Below are positions 16,446-25,005 of a DNA stretch of 64,000 nt, piece after piece (the first letter of the stretch is position 1; the number at the start of each line of letters is the position of its first letter). The notes under the pieces were generated by a model. The model ran no database searches. It was given only the letters and a program-made list of their open reading frames with translations, and was not told the DNA's origin. The translations under genes were made by a program, and so were the position numbers. The DNA comes from Balneola sp. (GTDB taxonomy: Bacteria > Bacteroidota > Rhodothermia > Balneolales > Balneolaceae): positions 1 to 64,000 of the forward strand of contig RHLJ01000004.1 of assembly GCA_003712055.1 (NCBI GenBank), in the 5' to 3' direction.

Positions 16446-16997
16446 TTAGTCTGAGTTGAAATGATGCCACGCCCTTAATAAACAAATCACAGTCTTTCCA
16501 TCATTGATTTCCCCTGAGTGAACCATTTTTACTGCTTCTTCAAATGGAATGCGCGTACTCAGCACAAACTCATCTTCATCGGTCTCCTTATCAGTAATTG
16601 ACAACCCATAGGCAAGATAAATATGTATTACCTCATCACTATAGCCTATCCCAGGATAAAAATGTCCCACATATTCTAGTTTTTCGGCCTTTAACCCTGC
16701 TTCTTCTCTCAATTCTCTTGTTGCTGTTATATCCTGTGGCTCTCCTGTATCAATCTTTCCAGCAGGAACTTCCCAAAATATCTGACTCATCGGATATCGG
16801 AATTGTTTGATCAACATGATATCCCCGTTTTCAAAAACAGGGACTACTGCACAGGCTCCTGGGTGCTTTATCCATTCCCTGGAACTGGTTTCTCCATTCG
16901 GAAGCCGGGCTTCGTCATAAAAAACGTGCAGCAGCTTACCATTGAAAACTTCCTCAGAAGACACTTTTTTCTCTACAAGAAGCTCAGAATCTTTCAT
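16446..16997 (-). CDS. Nudix hydrolase, ADP-ribose pyrophosphatase type
   Basis: 183 residues. Contains a complete Nudix box, GX5EX7REUXEEXGU (GKIDTGEP ... RELREEAGL), which binds the Mg ions that cleave nucleoside diphosphates linked to another moiety. The upstream SREWIKHPGACAVVPVFENG and the downstream IGYSDEVIHIYLA segment fit the ADP-ribose/ADP-sugar pyrophosphatase subgroup (NudF-like). Cytoplasmic. It diverges from the phosphatidyltransferase gene over a 54-bp promoter region. The precise substrate is inferred from family resemblance only. Confidence 0.88.
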   Translation of the reverse strand: MKDSELLVEKKVSSEEVFNGKLLHVFYDEARLPNGETSSREWIKHPGACAVVPVFENGDIMLIKQFRYPMSQIFWEVPAGKIDTGEPQDITATRELREEAGLKAEKLEYVGHFYPGIGYSDEVIHIYLAYGLSITDKETDEDEFVLSTRIPFEEAVKMVHSGEINDGKTVICLLRAWHHFNSD

Positions 16998-17022
16998 AGT
17001 GGTTTTATCGTCAGATTGGCTT

Positions 17023-17030
17023 TAACTTTG
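17023..17030 (+). promoter_or_regulatory. candidate TAnnTTTG promoter element
   Basis: TAACTTTG matches the Bacteroidota -7 element exactly and lies 21 bp before the TTG start at 17052, leaving a very short leader. No convincing -33 TTG box is seen at the right distance, so this is a weak call. Confidence 0.3.
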
Positions 17031-17051
17031 CGCTAAAGAACGGGAATTAAC

Positions 17052-17645
17052 TTGGCAATTTCTAAGAACATTGATGGCAAAACCGTAGAGGTTTCCGGAA
17101 AGGTGCTCACCTTCTCCAACATCATCTCTTTTTCCCGTTTCTTCGTTGCTTTCCCAGTAGTATTACTTCACTACTACAATGATCTCAATTACAATGCCTG
17201 GATTATTGGGCTTATTGTTTATGCCGTTATATCCGATTACCTGGACGGGCTGGTTGCGCGAAAAACAAATACCATCTCGGAATTGGGTAAGGTCATAGAT
17301 CCTATTTCAGACAAAATTTGTGCGGTGATATTGTTTATTTATACCGTTTGGCTGGGCTGGGTACCTCTTTGGTTCCTGCTTATTAATGTGGTACGTGACT
17401 CTCTGATTATGGCGGGCTCGTCTATAATTAAAGTAAAGTATGGAAAGGTGGCTATGTCCACTTTAACTGGCAAAGTGTATGTAAACATTCTAGCCTTCTA
17501 CTGGATCGCCGTCTTCTTTTTTAGAGATGCCACAACCGCACACAATTACCTGCTCTATATTTCTACTGCAATGATGGTTGTCTCCTTTTTTGCGTACCTT
17601 TTCAGGTATCGAGCCATAATGAACGGCGACTCAGATTTTAATTAA
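17052..17645 (+). CDS. CDP-alcohol phosphatidyltransferase (PgsA-like)
   Basis: 197 residues with several membrane helices. The family signature DX2DGX2ARX8GX3DX3D is complete (SDYLDGLVAR, then ELGKVIDPISDK). The two Asp pairs bind the metals that activate the CDP-alcohol. Resemblance is greatest to PgsA, which joins CDP-diacylglycerol and glycerol-3-phosphate in phosphatidylglycerol synthesis, but another alcohol acceptor cannot be excluded. Translation must start at TTG 17052, as no in-frame ATG lies near. The stop is 8 bp from ftsY, so they are likely co-transcribed, linking lipid synthesis and membrane targeting. Confidence 0.85.
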   Translation: MAISKNIDGKTVEVSGKVLTFSNIISFSRFFVAFPVVLLHYYNDLNYNAWIIGLIVYAVISDYLDGLVARKTNTISELGKVIDPISDKICAVILFIYTVWLGWVPLWFLLINVVRDSLIMAGSSIIKVKYGKVAMSTLTGKVYVNILAFYWIAVFFFRDATTAHNYLLYISTAMMVVSFFAYLFRYRAIMNGDSDFN

Positions 17646-17653
17646 GACTATAC

Positions 17654-18607
17654 ATGGGATTTTTAGAAAAACTAGGCATCAAGAAAAAGGAAACGCTTGA
17701 ACAAGGCGTGGAAAAAAGCCGTGCAGGGATTTTAAATAAGCTAGGAAAAGCGCTAGCCGGAAAAGATACTGTTGACGATGAAATTCTTGATGAGTTAGAA
17801 GAGATTTTAATCACCTCTGATGTTGGGGTGAAAACTACCATCGAGATCATAAAGCGCATTGAAAAACGAGTAGCTCGTGATAAGTATGTAAACCAGAGTG
17901 AACTTCAGAAAATGCTCCGTGAGGAAATTGTTGCTCTCCTCCAGGAAAACCCAACCGAAAAACCTGCGGAGTTTGATGCTGAATTCCCTTCAAAACCACA
18001 CATTGTTTTGGTGGTGGGAGTAAATGGGGTTGGAAAAACCACTACTATTGGAAAGTTATCTTATATGTATAATTCTGCCGGTAAGAATGTGCTGCTTGGT
18101 GCTGCCGATACCTTTAGAGCGGCGGCGGTAGATCAACTTAAAATCTGGAGCGAGCGGGCAGATGTTCCGATAATCGAACAAGGCCAGGATGCTGATCCTG
18201 CTGCTGTTGCTTTTGATACTGCCTCAGCGGCTAAAGCCCGAGCTGCAGATATTGCCCTAATTGACACTGCCGGAAGACTTCACAACAAAAAAGCTTTGAT
18301 GGATGAGCTCTCTAAAATTAAGAGGGTAATGAGCAAGGTGATTGACGATGCTCCACATGAAGTGATTTTGGTACTGGATGCTTCTACCGGACAAAACGCT
18401 ATGCAACAAGCCAAGGCTTTTACTGAGGCAGTAGATATTACTGGGTTGGCACTAACTAAATTAGATGGAACAGCGAAAGGAGGGATTGTAATCGGTATCT
18501 CTCACGAACTGAATGTTCCCGTAAAGTATATCGGGCTCGGAGAAAAGATCGAAGATCTACAGGTTTTTGATAAAGCAGATTTTGTAAATGCTCTATTTGG
18601 GGAATAA
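17654..18607 (+). CDS. ftsY: signal recognition particle receptor FtsY
   Basis: 317 residues comprising the NG domain only, without a long acidic A domain. The N domain four-helix bundle is residues ~20-100. The SRP-GTPase G domain contains GVNGVGKTTTIGKL (P-loop), DTFRAAA, DTAGRL and TKLDGTAKGG. It docks SRP-ribosome complexes at the membrane and, with Ffh, hydrolyses GTP to hand nascent membrane proteins to SecYEG. It follows a CDP-alcohol transferase by 8 bp. A hairpin terminator lies 6 bp past the stop. Confidence 0.97.
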   Translation: MGFLEKLGIKKKETLEQGVEKSRAGILNKLGKALAGKDTVDDEILDELEEILITSDVGVKTTIEIIKRIEKRVARDKYVNQSELQKMLREEIVALLQENPTEKPAEFDAEFPSKPHIVLVVGVNGVGKTTTIGKLSYMYNSAGKNVLLGAADTFRAAAVDQLKIWSERADVPIIEQGQDADPAAVAFDTASAAKARAADIALIDTAGRLHNKKALMDELSKIKRVMSKVIDDAPHEVILVLDASTGQNAMQQAKAFTEAVDITGLALTKLDGTAKGGIVIGISHELNVPVKYIGLGEKIEDLQVFDKADFVNALFGE

Positions 18608-18612
18608 AAAAA

Positions 18613-18632
18613 CCCCGATTCTAAAATCGGGG
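18613..18632. terminator. bidirectional intrinsic terminator between ftsY and the small peptide gene
   Basis: CCCCGATT-CTAA-AATCGGGG, a perfect 8-bp GC-rich stem. The run of seven A just before it (18606-18612) gives a U-tract for the leftward transcript, and TCATTAT follows for the rightward one. It serves the convergent ends of ftsY (+) and the Pro/Gly-rich peptide gene (-). Confidence 0.85.
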
Positions 18633-18643
18633 TCATTATAAAC

Positions 18644-18793
18644 CTAGCCATCTTCTTTTGGGTCAGTAGGTGCGATTCCTCCACCTCCTTCCCCTGGTCC
18701 GCCTCCAGGCGGCGGTGGTGGTGGCGGATCTCCCCCTCCATTATCATCTGGTCTTGAAAAAACCACGTATCTATTATGCAAGTCCCAACGCAT
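18644..18793 (-). CDS. 49-residue Pro/Gly-rich small protein next to the CHAT protease gene
   Basis: Starts at ATG 18793, preceded by AAGGAG with ideal spacing, which supports this start over longer versions. The first ~15 residues (MRWDLHNRYVVFSRPDD) are conserved-looking and aromatic. The rest is low complexity: NGGGD, seven prolines, then GGGPGEGGGG and an acidic tail. It has no signal peptide. It is divergent from the CHAT protease gene with 83 bp between starts, and its own terminator follows. I recognise no named family. It may be a peptide partner or substrate of the neighbouring system (inference). Confidence 0.65.
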   Translation of the reverse strand: MRWDLHNRYVVFSRPDDNGGGDPPPPPPPGGGPGEGGGGIAPTDPKEDG

Positions 18794-18876
18794 AGTAACT
18801 CCTTGTTTTGAGTTTAAGTTTTTGCCAAAAAAACAGCATATTCTCCTTAAATACAAAACGAGCTTCACTTTTTTAA

Positions 18877-21801
18877 ATGGCCTTTATAAAAAAGCCTATC
18901 CTGCTATTTCTTATCTCTTTGTGTTTCAAAACACTAGCTCTTCCTCAATCCTGGATAAGTGAATACGACTTCTTTATGGGGCAAGGAGAGGAGTTGTGGG
19001 AAGCATTGAATTATGAAGAAGCGGCTGCTGAATATGAAAAGGCTTACCGGATTAGTAAAAGCAGTAAAGACACTCTCCGAGTTATTGACTCTGGATTAAA
19101 GGCTTCCAGGAGCCTTCTCCAAGCCGAGAAACCTGATGAGACCCTAGATTTTCTTTCCAATTTAGAGGCTTACTTCTCCTCAAATACACCACCCTCAAAG
19201 AAAGTCTTATTTCTGGAAATTAAAGGTGGATGTTACCAACGGTTCGGACAAACAGAGGTGATGTTAAGTGTCTATAAAGAAGCTCTTAGTATTGGTAGCC
19301 CTGAAAAAGAACCCATTACTTATGGAAATTTACTTCTCAATTCCGGATATGGAGAAATCAGGCTTGCTAATTATGAATTAGCACTGGAACTTTTTGAAAA
19401 AGGATTAGTCGTTTTTTCCGAAACAGAAAGTATTTCCTCCATAAGTAAGGCAAACCTATCTATTTATCTGGCTTACTTATATATGGGAGATTTGGATAAA
19501 GGTACATCCTATCTATTTGAAAGTTTTACGCAGGCAAAGGCCTCCAGTGAGCCTGAAGCATTAAGAAACATTTATCAATATTTAAGTGATTACTACAATA
19601 GAAAGGGAGAGCTCTCTACTGCTATTTCGTATGCTGAATTTGGACTTCAAATATCAGAAGAAATGGGACAGGGCGAATACGTTGCCAGATACTACGAACA
19701 GCTGGCTAATACTTACCGCTTGGTAGGCGAAATTGATCGTGCATTAAGTTATTACGACAGAGTATTAAGCTTTTTTCAATCGATTGGTAATACCGATAGA
19801 GTTGCAGAGCTATTTATAAGCATTGGGTATTGCTTTCGTGAAAAAGGTGAGTATGAAGAAGCGGAAGAAGTTCTGTTTAAGGCACTTGAATATTATAGAG
19901 ACAAAAAACGGAATTATGATATCGCTTTTGTTTTGGAGTCTATAGGCGGAAACGCATTTTATTCTGGAAATTTCGATAAGGCTTACACCAATTTAAAAGA
20001 GTCCTCGGAACTTGCTAAAAAACACAGTTTCAAAAGGATTGAGCAAAACGCTCTTGCATTCATGCTGCTTCTACCAGAAGGATACCTCTCCCCATTAGAA
20101 AGAAAGGCAATCGCTAAGTATATGTTCTCGTCTTCAGAGACTTTAGACTTGCGTCATCAATTGCGATCATTGAGATATCTTTCTGAAATACACGCTACTT
20201 CAAGCTTAGATAGTGCTTTTTATTATGCAAATCAGGCTTTTGAGAAAATTGAACAACAGCGATTGGGTACAACAGATGGGATTCTCAGAGCAGATATTTT
20301 TGCTGGTCACGCCACCTTTTATAATACCGTTGGTTCCTGGCATTCTTCTATGAATGAAGATTATGAATCAGCCTTTGATTTATTTGAGTCATCTAAATCC
20401 AGGGTCTTATTAGATGAGCTAGCTGAAAAAAATGCTCCTGAATTAGAGCTTAGCCCGGAGAATCAAATTCAGCTAAAACAGCACCAAAAACAGATCGATC
20501 AACTATTTAGACAAAAAGAAAGCGCTCGGTCTCAGGAGGAAATTGAGAGCTTGAACCATGAGATCACAGATGCAAAATTTGAATATGAAGTAGCACTTGA
20601 AAGAATCAGAGATGCTCACCCGGTTTGGAGTTCTTTTTTATATCCGGAACGAGTTGGTTTAAGCGATACTCAAAAACTTCTGGATAGTGATTCCGGGATC
20701 CTTTACTACTCGTTTATAAAAAATGGCTTGGCCGTGATGCTTATAACCAAAGATGAGGTTTATTACCATCAAATTGATGGGGAGTATAGGTACAAGAGTA
20801 AATTGGCCAAAGAAATAAATGCTTTTAGAGATGCAATTATTAATGTAGAAGAGGAAGTTATACTCGATTCATTATCGGGGCCATTATATGGACAATTATT
20901 TGCTCCTTTCGAAAATCAGTTGGAGTCGATTTCAAATTTAGCTGTCGTTCCTGATGGACCTATAGCTCTGCTTCCTCTTGATGCTTTAATGAATGACGGT
21001 TCCTTCCTTGTCAATCGATTTACTATTAAGTCTTTACCCTCTGTAACCAGCTACCTAAAACTGAGTGACCCATATCGTAAAACAGAAAAAGATATTTTTG
21101 CAGTTGCTGGTTCTGGCTTCGAGGAGGGAGATCCCTTCCTTCGCTCAAAAACTCAAAATGCCTTTGCTGCCCTTCCTTTTACTCTTATCGAAGCTGATTC
21201 TGTTTCGTCTCATTTCGAAGAAAGTTATGTCCTAAAAAATGATGCAGTAACTGAAGCGGGCATTAAAAATGTGGATATATCGGAGTACCGTTACCTTCAT
21301 TTTGCCACACACGGAAACATTGACGAAGCCTCTCCCAGACAAAGCGGACTTATACTATCTAAAAAGTCAGAGATGGAGCGGCTTTTTGGAGAGGATGGGT
21401 ATCTAAATGCCGTTGAAATAAGCTCGTTTGATATTTCTGCTGACCTGGTTGTTCTTAGTGCATGTAATACAGCTACAGGAAAAGTTATAACTGGAGAGGG
21501 ATTAATGGGACTACAGCGCTCTTTCCTGGTAGCTGGAGCCTCATCGGTTGTAGCCAGCTTGTGGAGTATTTATGATCGTAGCACTCCTGTATTTATGAAT
21601 AAGTTCTATAAGAACTTGGTAGAGATGGAGAGTGAAGAGATTGGTTTCTTCGATAGGATTTCTCTTTGGTTTAATAATTATGAACCAGAGCTGTTTGATT
21701 ATAAAACTAAGGCTCTTCGTGAGACCAAGCTAGAAATGCTTGATCATCCTTATTACGATCATCCGGTGCATTGGGCTTCTTTTGTGATTACCGGGAAGTG
21801 A
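18877..21801 (+). CDS. secreted TPR-CHAT (caspase-fold) protease
   Basis: 974 residues. A signal peptide covers residues 1-23 (KPILLFLISLCFKTLALPQS). Residues ~25-420 are TPR repeats (DRALSYYDRVLSFFQSIGN, GEYEEAEEVLFKALEYYRD). Residues ~510-590 are a charged coiled-coil linker. Residues ~620-974 form a CHAT peptidase domain with the catalytic dyad His812 in HFATHG and Cys863 in LSACNTATG, and the SVVASLWSI block behind it. CHAT proteases cleave specific protein partners; location here would be the periplasm or cell surface. A divergent Pro/Gly-rich peptide gene precedes it, and a sigma/anti-sigma-like pair lies 2.6 kb downstream beyond two genes on the other strand. Confidence 0.9.
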   Translation: MAFIKKPILLFLISLCFKTLALPQSWISEYDFFMGQGEELWEALNYEEAAAEYEKAYRISKSSKDTLRVIDSGLKASRSLLQAEKPDETLDFLSNLEAYFSSNTPPSKKVLFLEIKGGCYQRFGQTEVMLSVYKEALSIGSPEKEPITYGNLLLNSGYGEIRLANYELALELFEKGLVVFSETESISSISKANLSIYLAYLYMGDLDKGTSYLFESFTQAKASSEPEALRNIYQYLSDYYNRKGELSTAISYAEFGLQISEEMGQGEYVARYYEQLANTYRLVGEIDRALSYYDRVLSFFQSIGNTDRVAELFISIGYCFREKGEYEEAEEVLFKALEYYRDKKRNYDIAFVLESIGGNAFYSGNFDKAYTNLKESSELAKKHSFKRIEQNALAFMLLLPEGYLSPLERKAIAKYMFSSSETLDLRHQLRSLRYLSEIHATSSLDSAFYYANQAFEKIEQQRLGTTDGILRADIFAGHATFYNTVGSWHSSMNEDYESAFDLFESSKSRVLLDELAEKNAPELELSPENQIQLKQHQKQIDQLFRQKESARSQEEIESLNHEITDAKFEYEVALERIRDAHPVWSSFLYPERVGLSDTQKLLDSDSGILYYSFIKNGLAVMLITKDEVYYHQIDGEYRYKSKLAKEINAFRDAIINVEEEVILDSLSGPLYGQLFAPFENQLESISNLAVVPDGPIALLPLDALMNDGSFLVNRFTIKSLPSVTSYLKLSDPYRKTEKDIFAVAGSGFEEGDPFLRSKTQNAFAALPFTLIEADSVSSHFEESYVLKNDAVTEAGIKNVDISEYRYLHFATHGNIDEASPRQSGLILSKKSEMERLFGEDGYLNAVEISSFDISADLVVLSACNTATGKVITGEGLMGLQRSFLVAGASSVVASLWSIYDRSTPVFMNKFYKNLVEMESEEIGFFDRISLWFNNYEPELFDYKTKALRETKLEMLDHPYYDHPVHWASFVITGK

Positions 21802-21810
21802 CACTTTCTC

Positions 21811-21899
21811 AGTCATTCTGAGCGAAAGCGAAGAATCAACATCACATTAAGAGGTGTTCATGAATTTGTTGATCCTTCGGCAGTAGCCTCAGGACGACT
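21811..21899. repeat. 89-bp inverted repeat of the GTCATTCTGAG type
   Basis: Left arm AGTCATTCTGAG...GAAGAATCAAC and right arm GTTGATCCTTCGG...CAGGACGACT are imperfect complements of ~30 bp, with a ~27-bp middle. It starts 10 bp after the CHAT gene's stop and runs to the convergent M28 gene. A relative lies at 47686-47760. Confidence 0.65.
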
Positions 21900-21924
21900 T
21901 AAAATAGAAATACGAAGAGTAAAA

Positions 21925-23553
21925 TTACCTGGGCTGTTGCTGGGTTCTTTCTATGAATGTCTGGTTATCTACCTCTGGTCTGGCTTCGGCATTAGCTACT
22001 TTTGCGGTAGTATAAAACAGCAGCTTTGATCGCTTGGTTAGTGCATCAAAATCGATTTTGTCAATTTCATCGGACGGGCGATGATAGTCTGCATGAGTTC
22101 CATTGAAGAAGAAAATAAATGGAACTCCTAGTCGGCCAAAATTCCAGTGGTCACTTCTCCTGTAAAACTGGTTCGGATCATTTAAATCATTATATCGATC
22201 GCTTAACTCAAGGTTTACGCTTTCAAGATTAGCCTCTACAAGCATGTCATTCAATCCCGAAGAAATGATCTTACCTCCAATGATGTACACATAGTTTCCA
22301 TTATCTCCGAATTCGGGATCCCGACGCCCAATCATATCTACATTCAGGTTCGCCACGGTATTCTCAATATCATAGATGGGGTGATCAGAATAATAACGTG
22401 AACCCAGAAGCCCTTCTTCTTCGGCTGAAACATGCAATATGAGTACGCTTCTCTTTAATTCCGCACCGCTTTTCTTTGCCGAAACCAATGCCTGAGCAAC
22501 ATGAAGCAATCCTACCGTTCCACTTCCATCATCATCAGCTCCGTTGTACAAAGCATCTCCGGTAGAATCTGGCTGACCAATTCCCACATGGTCATAATGA
22601 GAGCTTAATACTACTACTTCGTCCTTCAATTCTGGATCCGTTCCCTCAATAAAAGCGACCACATTTTTAGAGCCTACTATATTTTTCTCCTGATCGTGAT
22701 CGTAACCGAATTCATAGCCGGTTGCACTTGCTGAAAAATTTTCTGGCGCTGATGTTATGTCTTCCGATAAAGCAGCGAGCTCGTCCGTACTATCCAGGCC
22801 AAGAAGAGTGCCCGCAAAACTTGGCTTAATCATATGAATAGCTGATGGTAATTCTGCTTCACTTTCCAGGTATTTCAAAGAGAATCCCCCGGGGTTTCCA
22901 AAACCGCTCTGCATATTGGTTGCCTGAGTAGCGAAGTAGCTGTCTTCAGTGCTCATGATTAAAATTATCCCAAGCGCACCTTTTTCGGCCACTTGCTGCT
23001 GCATTGTTGTAAAATTAGCTCTGTCGTAAAATACCATGAACCACTTTCCAGCACCATCTTCCGGATACTGATCTATGGTTTCATTTTTTATACCATAACC
23101 TGCAAATACAATTTCTCCTTGTAAATCAGGCTCGCCAGCTCTCCATGTTCTGAAATTTCCTAGCGATGTAGCATTGTGCGATGATTCATCAACTAACTCA
23201 CCTTCAGAGTCATAAACCCTGTATTCGTATCCATTTGTGATCGGGCGGTTTAAATCAAAGTGTTGGAAATAAGTGCCATCGTCCCCAACAGCTTCAAGCC
23301 CTATACTTGCATAGCGTTTTGCTAAATAGTTTGCGGCCATATCAAGCCCTATGTCTCCAGTCCTTCGCCCTCTTAATGAGTCGTGGGCTAATACGGAAAG
23401 GTCTGTTCTTAACCCTTCAGCAGTTATGGTTCGGGAGAATTCTAATACTGATGGAGCTGGTGCAGTTATTGTTTTTTTGGATCCACTGCAGGCCAGAGTT
23501 ACCGCTACTAAAAGCAGTAGAATATTTTGTGGACTTAATACTTTTTTATGCAT
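21925..23553 (-). CDS. M28-family zinc aminopeptidase, lipoprotein
   Basis: 542 residues. Lipobox LAC with Cys ~22. A PA-like insert domain lies at ~130-270 (GEIVFAGYGIKN, EKGALGIILI). The M28 core follows: SSHYDHVG (first zinc His), YNGADDDGSG (bridging Asp), AEEEGLLGS (catalytic Glu pair), NVDMIGR (Asp) and HADYHRPSDEID (last His). It should hydrolyse N-terminal residues from peptides at the cell envelope. The start overlaps the scpA stop by 8 bp, so the two share a transcript, though no functional link is apparent. Confidence 0.92.
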   Translation of the reverse strand: MHKKVLSPQNILLLLVAVTLACSGSKKTITAPAPSVLEFSRTITAEGLRTDLSVLAHDSLRGRRTGDIGLDMAANYLAKRYASIGLEAVGDDGTYFQHFDLNRPITNGYEYRVYDSEGELVDESSHNATSLGNFRTWRAGEPDLQGEIVFAGYGIKNETIDQYPEDGAGKWFMVFYDRANFTTMQQQVAEKGALGIILIMSTEDSYFATQATNMQSGFGNPGGFSLKYLESEAELPSAIHMIKPSFAGTLLGLDSTDELAALSEDITSAPENFSASATGYEFGYDHDQEKNIVGSKNVVAFIEGTDPELKDEVVVLSSHYDHVGIGQPDSTGDALYNGADDDGSGTVGLLHVAQALVSAKKSGAELKRSVLILHVSAEEEGLLGSRYYSDHPIYDIENTVANLNVDMIGRRDPEFGDNGNYVYIIGGKIISSGLNDMLVEANLESVNLELSDRYNDLNDPNQFYRRSDHWNFGRLGVPFIFFFNGTHADYHRPSDEIDKIDFDALTKRSKLLFYTTAKVANAEARPEVDNQTFIERTQQQPR

Positions 23554-24292
23554 TGATGATCTCGTCTACCGGCTTAAGGTCTATAAAAAATTCAGTGGGG
23601 TCTTCTTCGATAAACAAATTTATTTGTTGCTCTTTAATCATTTCCAGCACAGCTAAAAAAGTAACTACCAATACCACTCTACTCGTAATTGTTGAGCAAA
23701 GCTGCTTGAAGCTTTGACCTCCACTTTTTTGCAAGGTCGTTAATACAAATTCTGACTGTGCTTCTATCGTGGTCTCTACTCTCTCGACTTTATGAACGAT
23801 ATTTTTTCGTTCTATATCGGTTAATACTTTCTTGAAGGCCGCTATTAAATCAAAAAGGGTAACGTCTTTAAGGGCTTCCCCTGTGGCTTGTTTTTCAACC
23901 GTATCAGCATCTATAAAACCCCTGGTATACCTCTTTCTTGTTTCCTCATCAATTTCAGACATCTTAATAGACATTTCTTTGTATCGCTTGTACTCAAGCA
24001 ACCGCTGAACCAGCTCATAACGAGGATCTGTTTCGTCAAGAATTTCTTCATCAGCATCTTCCCTTGGAAGCATCATTTTAGCTTTTATCGACATCAACAT
24101 GCTGGCCATGAGCATAAACTCACTTGCAACATCAAGATCCAATTCTTCCATTAAGTGAATGTATTCCAGGAACTGATTCGTGATATATGAAATGGGAATA
24201 TCATAGATGTCTAACTCGTCCCGCTTGATAAAGAAAAGCAATAAATCCAGGGGGCCTTCAAAGTTATGTAACTGAACACGATACATGCTCAA
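23546..24292 (-). CDS. scpA: segregation and condensation protein ScpA
   Basis: 248 residues, usual length. The conserved N-terminus LHNFEGPLDLLLFFIKRDELDIYDIPIS is followed by SEFMLMASMLMSIKAKMMLP, and a C-terminal winged helix ends the protein. ScpA is the kleisin that bridges the SMC heads and binds ScpB in chromosome condensation. scpB is not in this window. The gene overlaps the M28 peptidase gene downstream. Confidence 0.93.
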   Translation of the reverse strand: MSMYRVQLHNFEGPLDLLLFFIKRDELDIYDIPISYITNQFLEYIHLMEELDLDVASEFMLMASMLMSIKAKMMLPREDADEEILDETDPRYELVQRLLEYKRYKEMSIKMSEIDEETRKRYTRGFIDADTVEKQATGEALKDVTLFDLIAAFKKVLTDIERKNIVHKVERVETTIEAQSEFVLTTLQKSGGQSFKQLCSTITSRVVLVVTFLAVLEMIKEQQINLFIEEDPTEFFIDLKPVDEIINA

Positions 24293-24382
24293 AGCTACAT
24301 TGATATAAACACAATTTCCTTATTTTCTTTTGCACATTGAATGTTATTTTAGGCAACCCTATAAAAGAGAAAAAATAAGGAC

Positions 24383-24928
24383 ATGGATTACTCCCGTTTT
24401 GTATATGCTGTACAAAATGACGACGCTAAAGAACTGGCTTCGATGGTGTCTGTGATTACCGCTGTTCTTATAAAATTTTTGAAAGTTCGAATGGGGGCAT
24501 CACACCATGATGCAGAAGATGCCGCTCAGAACACGCTTTTGCTGGTTACTGAAAAGATAAAAACTGATAAGCTGAATAACCCCGACTCTATTATTTACTA
24601 TCTGTTTACTACTGCAAAAAACGACTACCTGAAGGCTATTGCTAAGATAAAGGAGCCTACGTTTGACGAAACTCCGGAAACTCACTCTCAGGAAGGAGAT
24701 CAATTAACCCGGTTACTGGATAAGGAAAAAATGGGCGTTTTAAAATCCTGTCTATCAGAATTGAAATCAGATTTTAAAGAGTTCATTTCATATTGGTTTA
24801 GAAACCCTAATGATGATACTTCCGTTGTTGCCGATCATTTTGGTATCTCGGTAAGCAACGCGTGGACTAAGAAACACCGTATTTTAAAACTGCTTAAGGA
24901 TTGCTGTGAAAAAAAATTAAAATTTTAA
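24383..24928 (+). CDS. ECF-type RNA polymerase sigma factor
   Basis: 181 residues. Sigma region 2 is around HDAEDAAQNTLLLVTEKI followed by the SIIYYLFTTAKNDYLKAI helix. Region 4 is an HTH at the C-terminus (SVVADHFGISVSNAWTKKHRILKLLKDC). The sequence is divergent from housekeeping ECF groups. It is followed by a gene for a membrane-anchored TPR protein, the usual position for an anti-sigma or cognate regulator, with a perfect palindrome in the 77-bp gap. It likely directs transcription of a local regulon when released (inference). Confidence 0.85.
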   Translation: MDYSRFVYAVQNDDAKELASMVSVITAVLIKFLKVRMGASHHDAEDAAQNTLLLVTEKIKTDKLNNPDSIIYYLFTTAKNDYLKAIAKIKEPTFDETPETHSQEGDQLTRLLDKEKMGVLKSCLSELKSDFKEFISYWFRNPNDDTSVVADHFGISVSNAWTKKHRILKLLKDCCEKKLKF

Positions 24929-24962
24929 TGTAAGGAGTTGTTTTCTCAGCGGTCTTACAGGT

Positions 24963-24989
24963 CAGAATGTATAGACATTATACATTCTG
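24963..24989. promoter_or_regulatory. perfect 11-bp-arm palindrome between sigma factor and its partner
   Basis: CAGAATGTATA-gacat-TATACATTCTG. No T-tract follows, so it is more probably an operator, or an mRNA hairpin that sets the ratio of the two proteins, than a terminator. It ends 16 bp before the ATG at 25006. Confidence 0.6.
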
Positions 24990-25005
24990 AGAGGCACAAA
25001 ATTTT

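Noticed and set aside
18794-18868. Longer N-terminal version of the Pro/Gly-rich peptide
   Set aside because: AAGGAG at ideal distance from ATG 18793 marks that start, and the added residues are encoded by the divergent promoter region.
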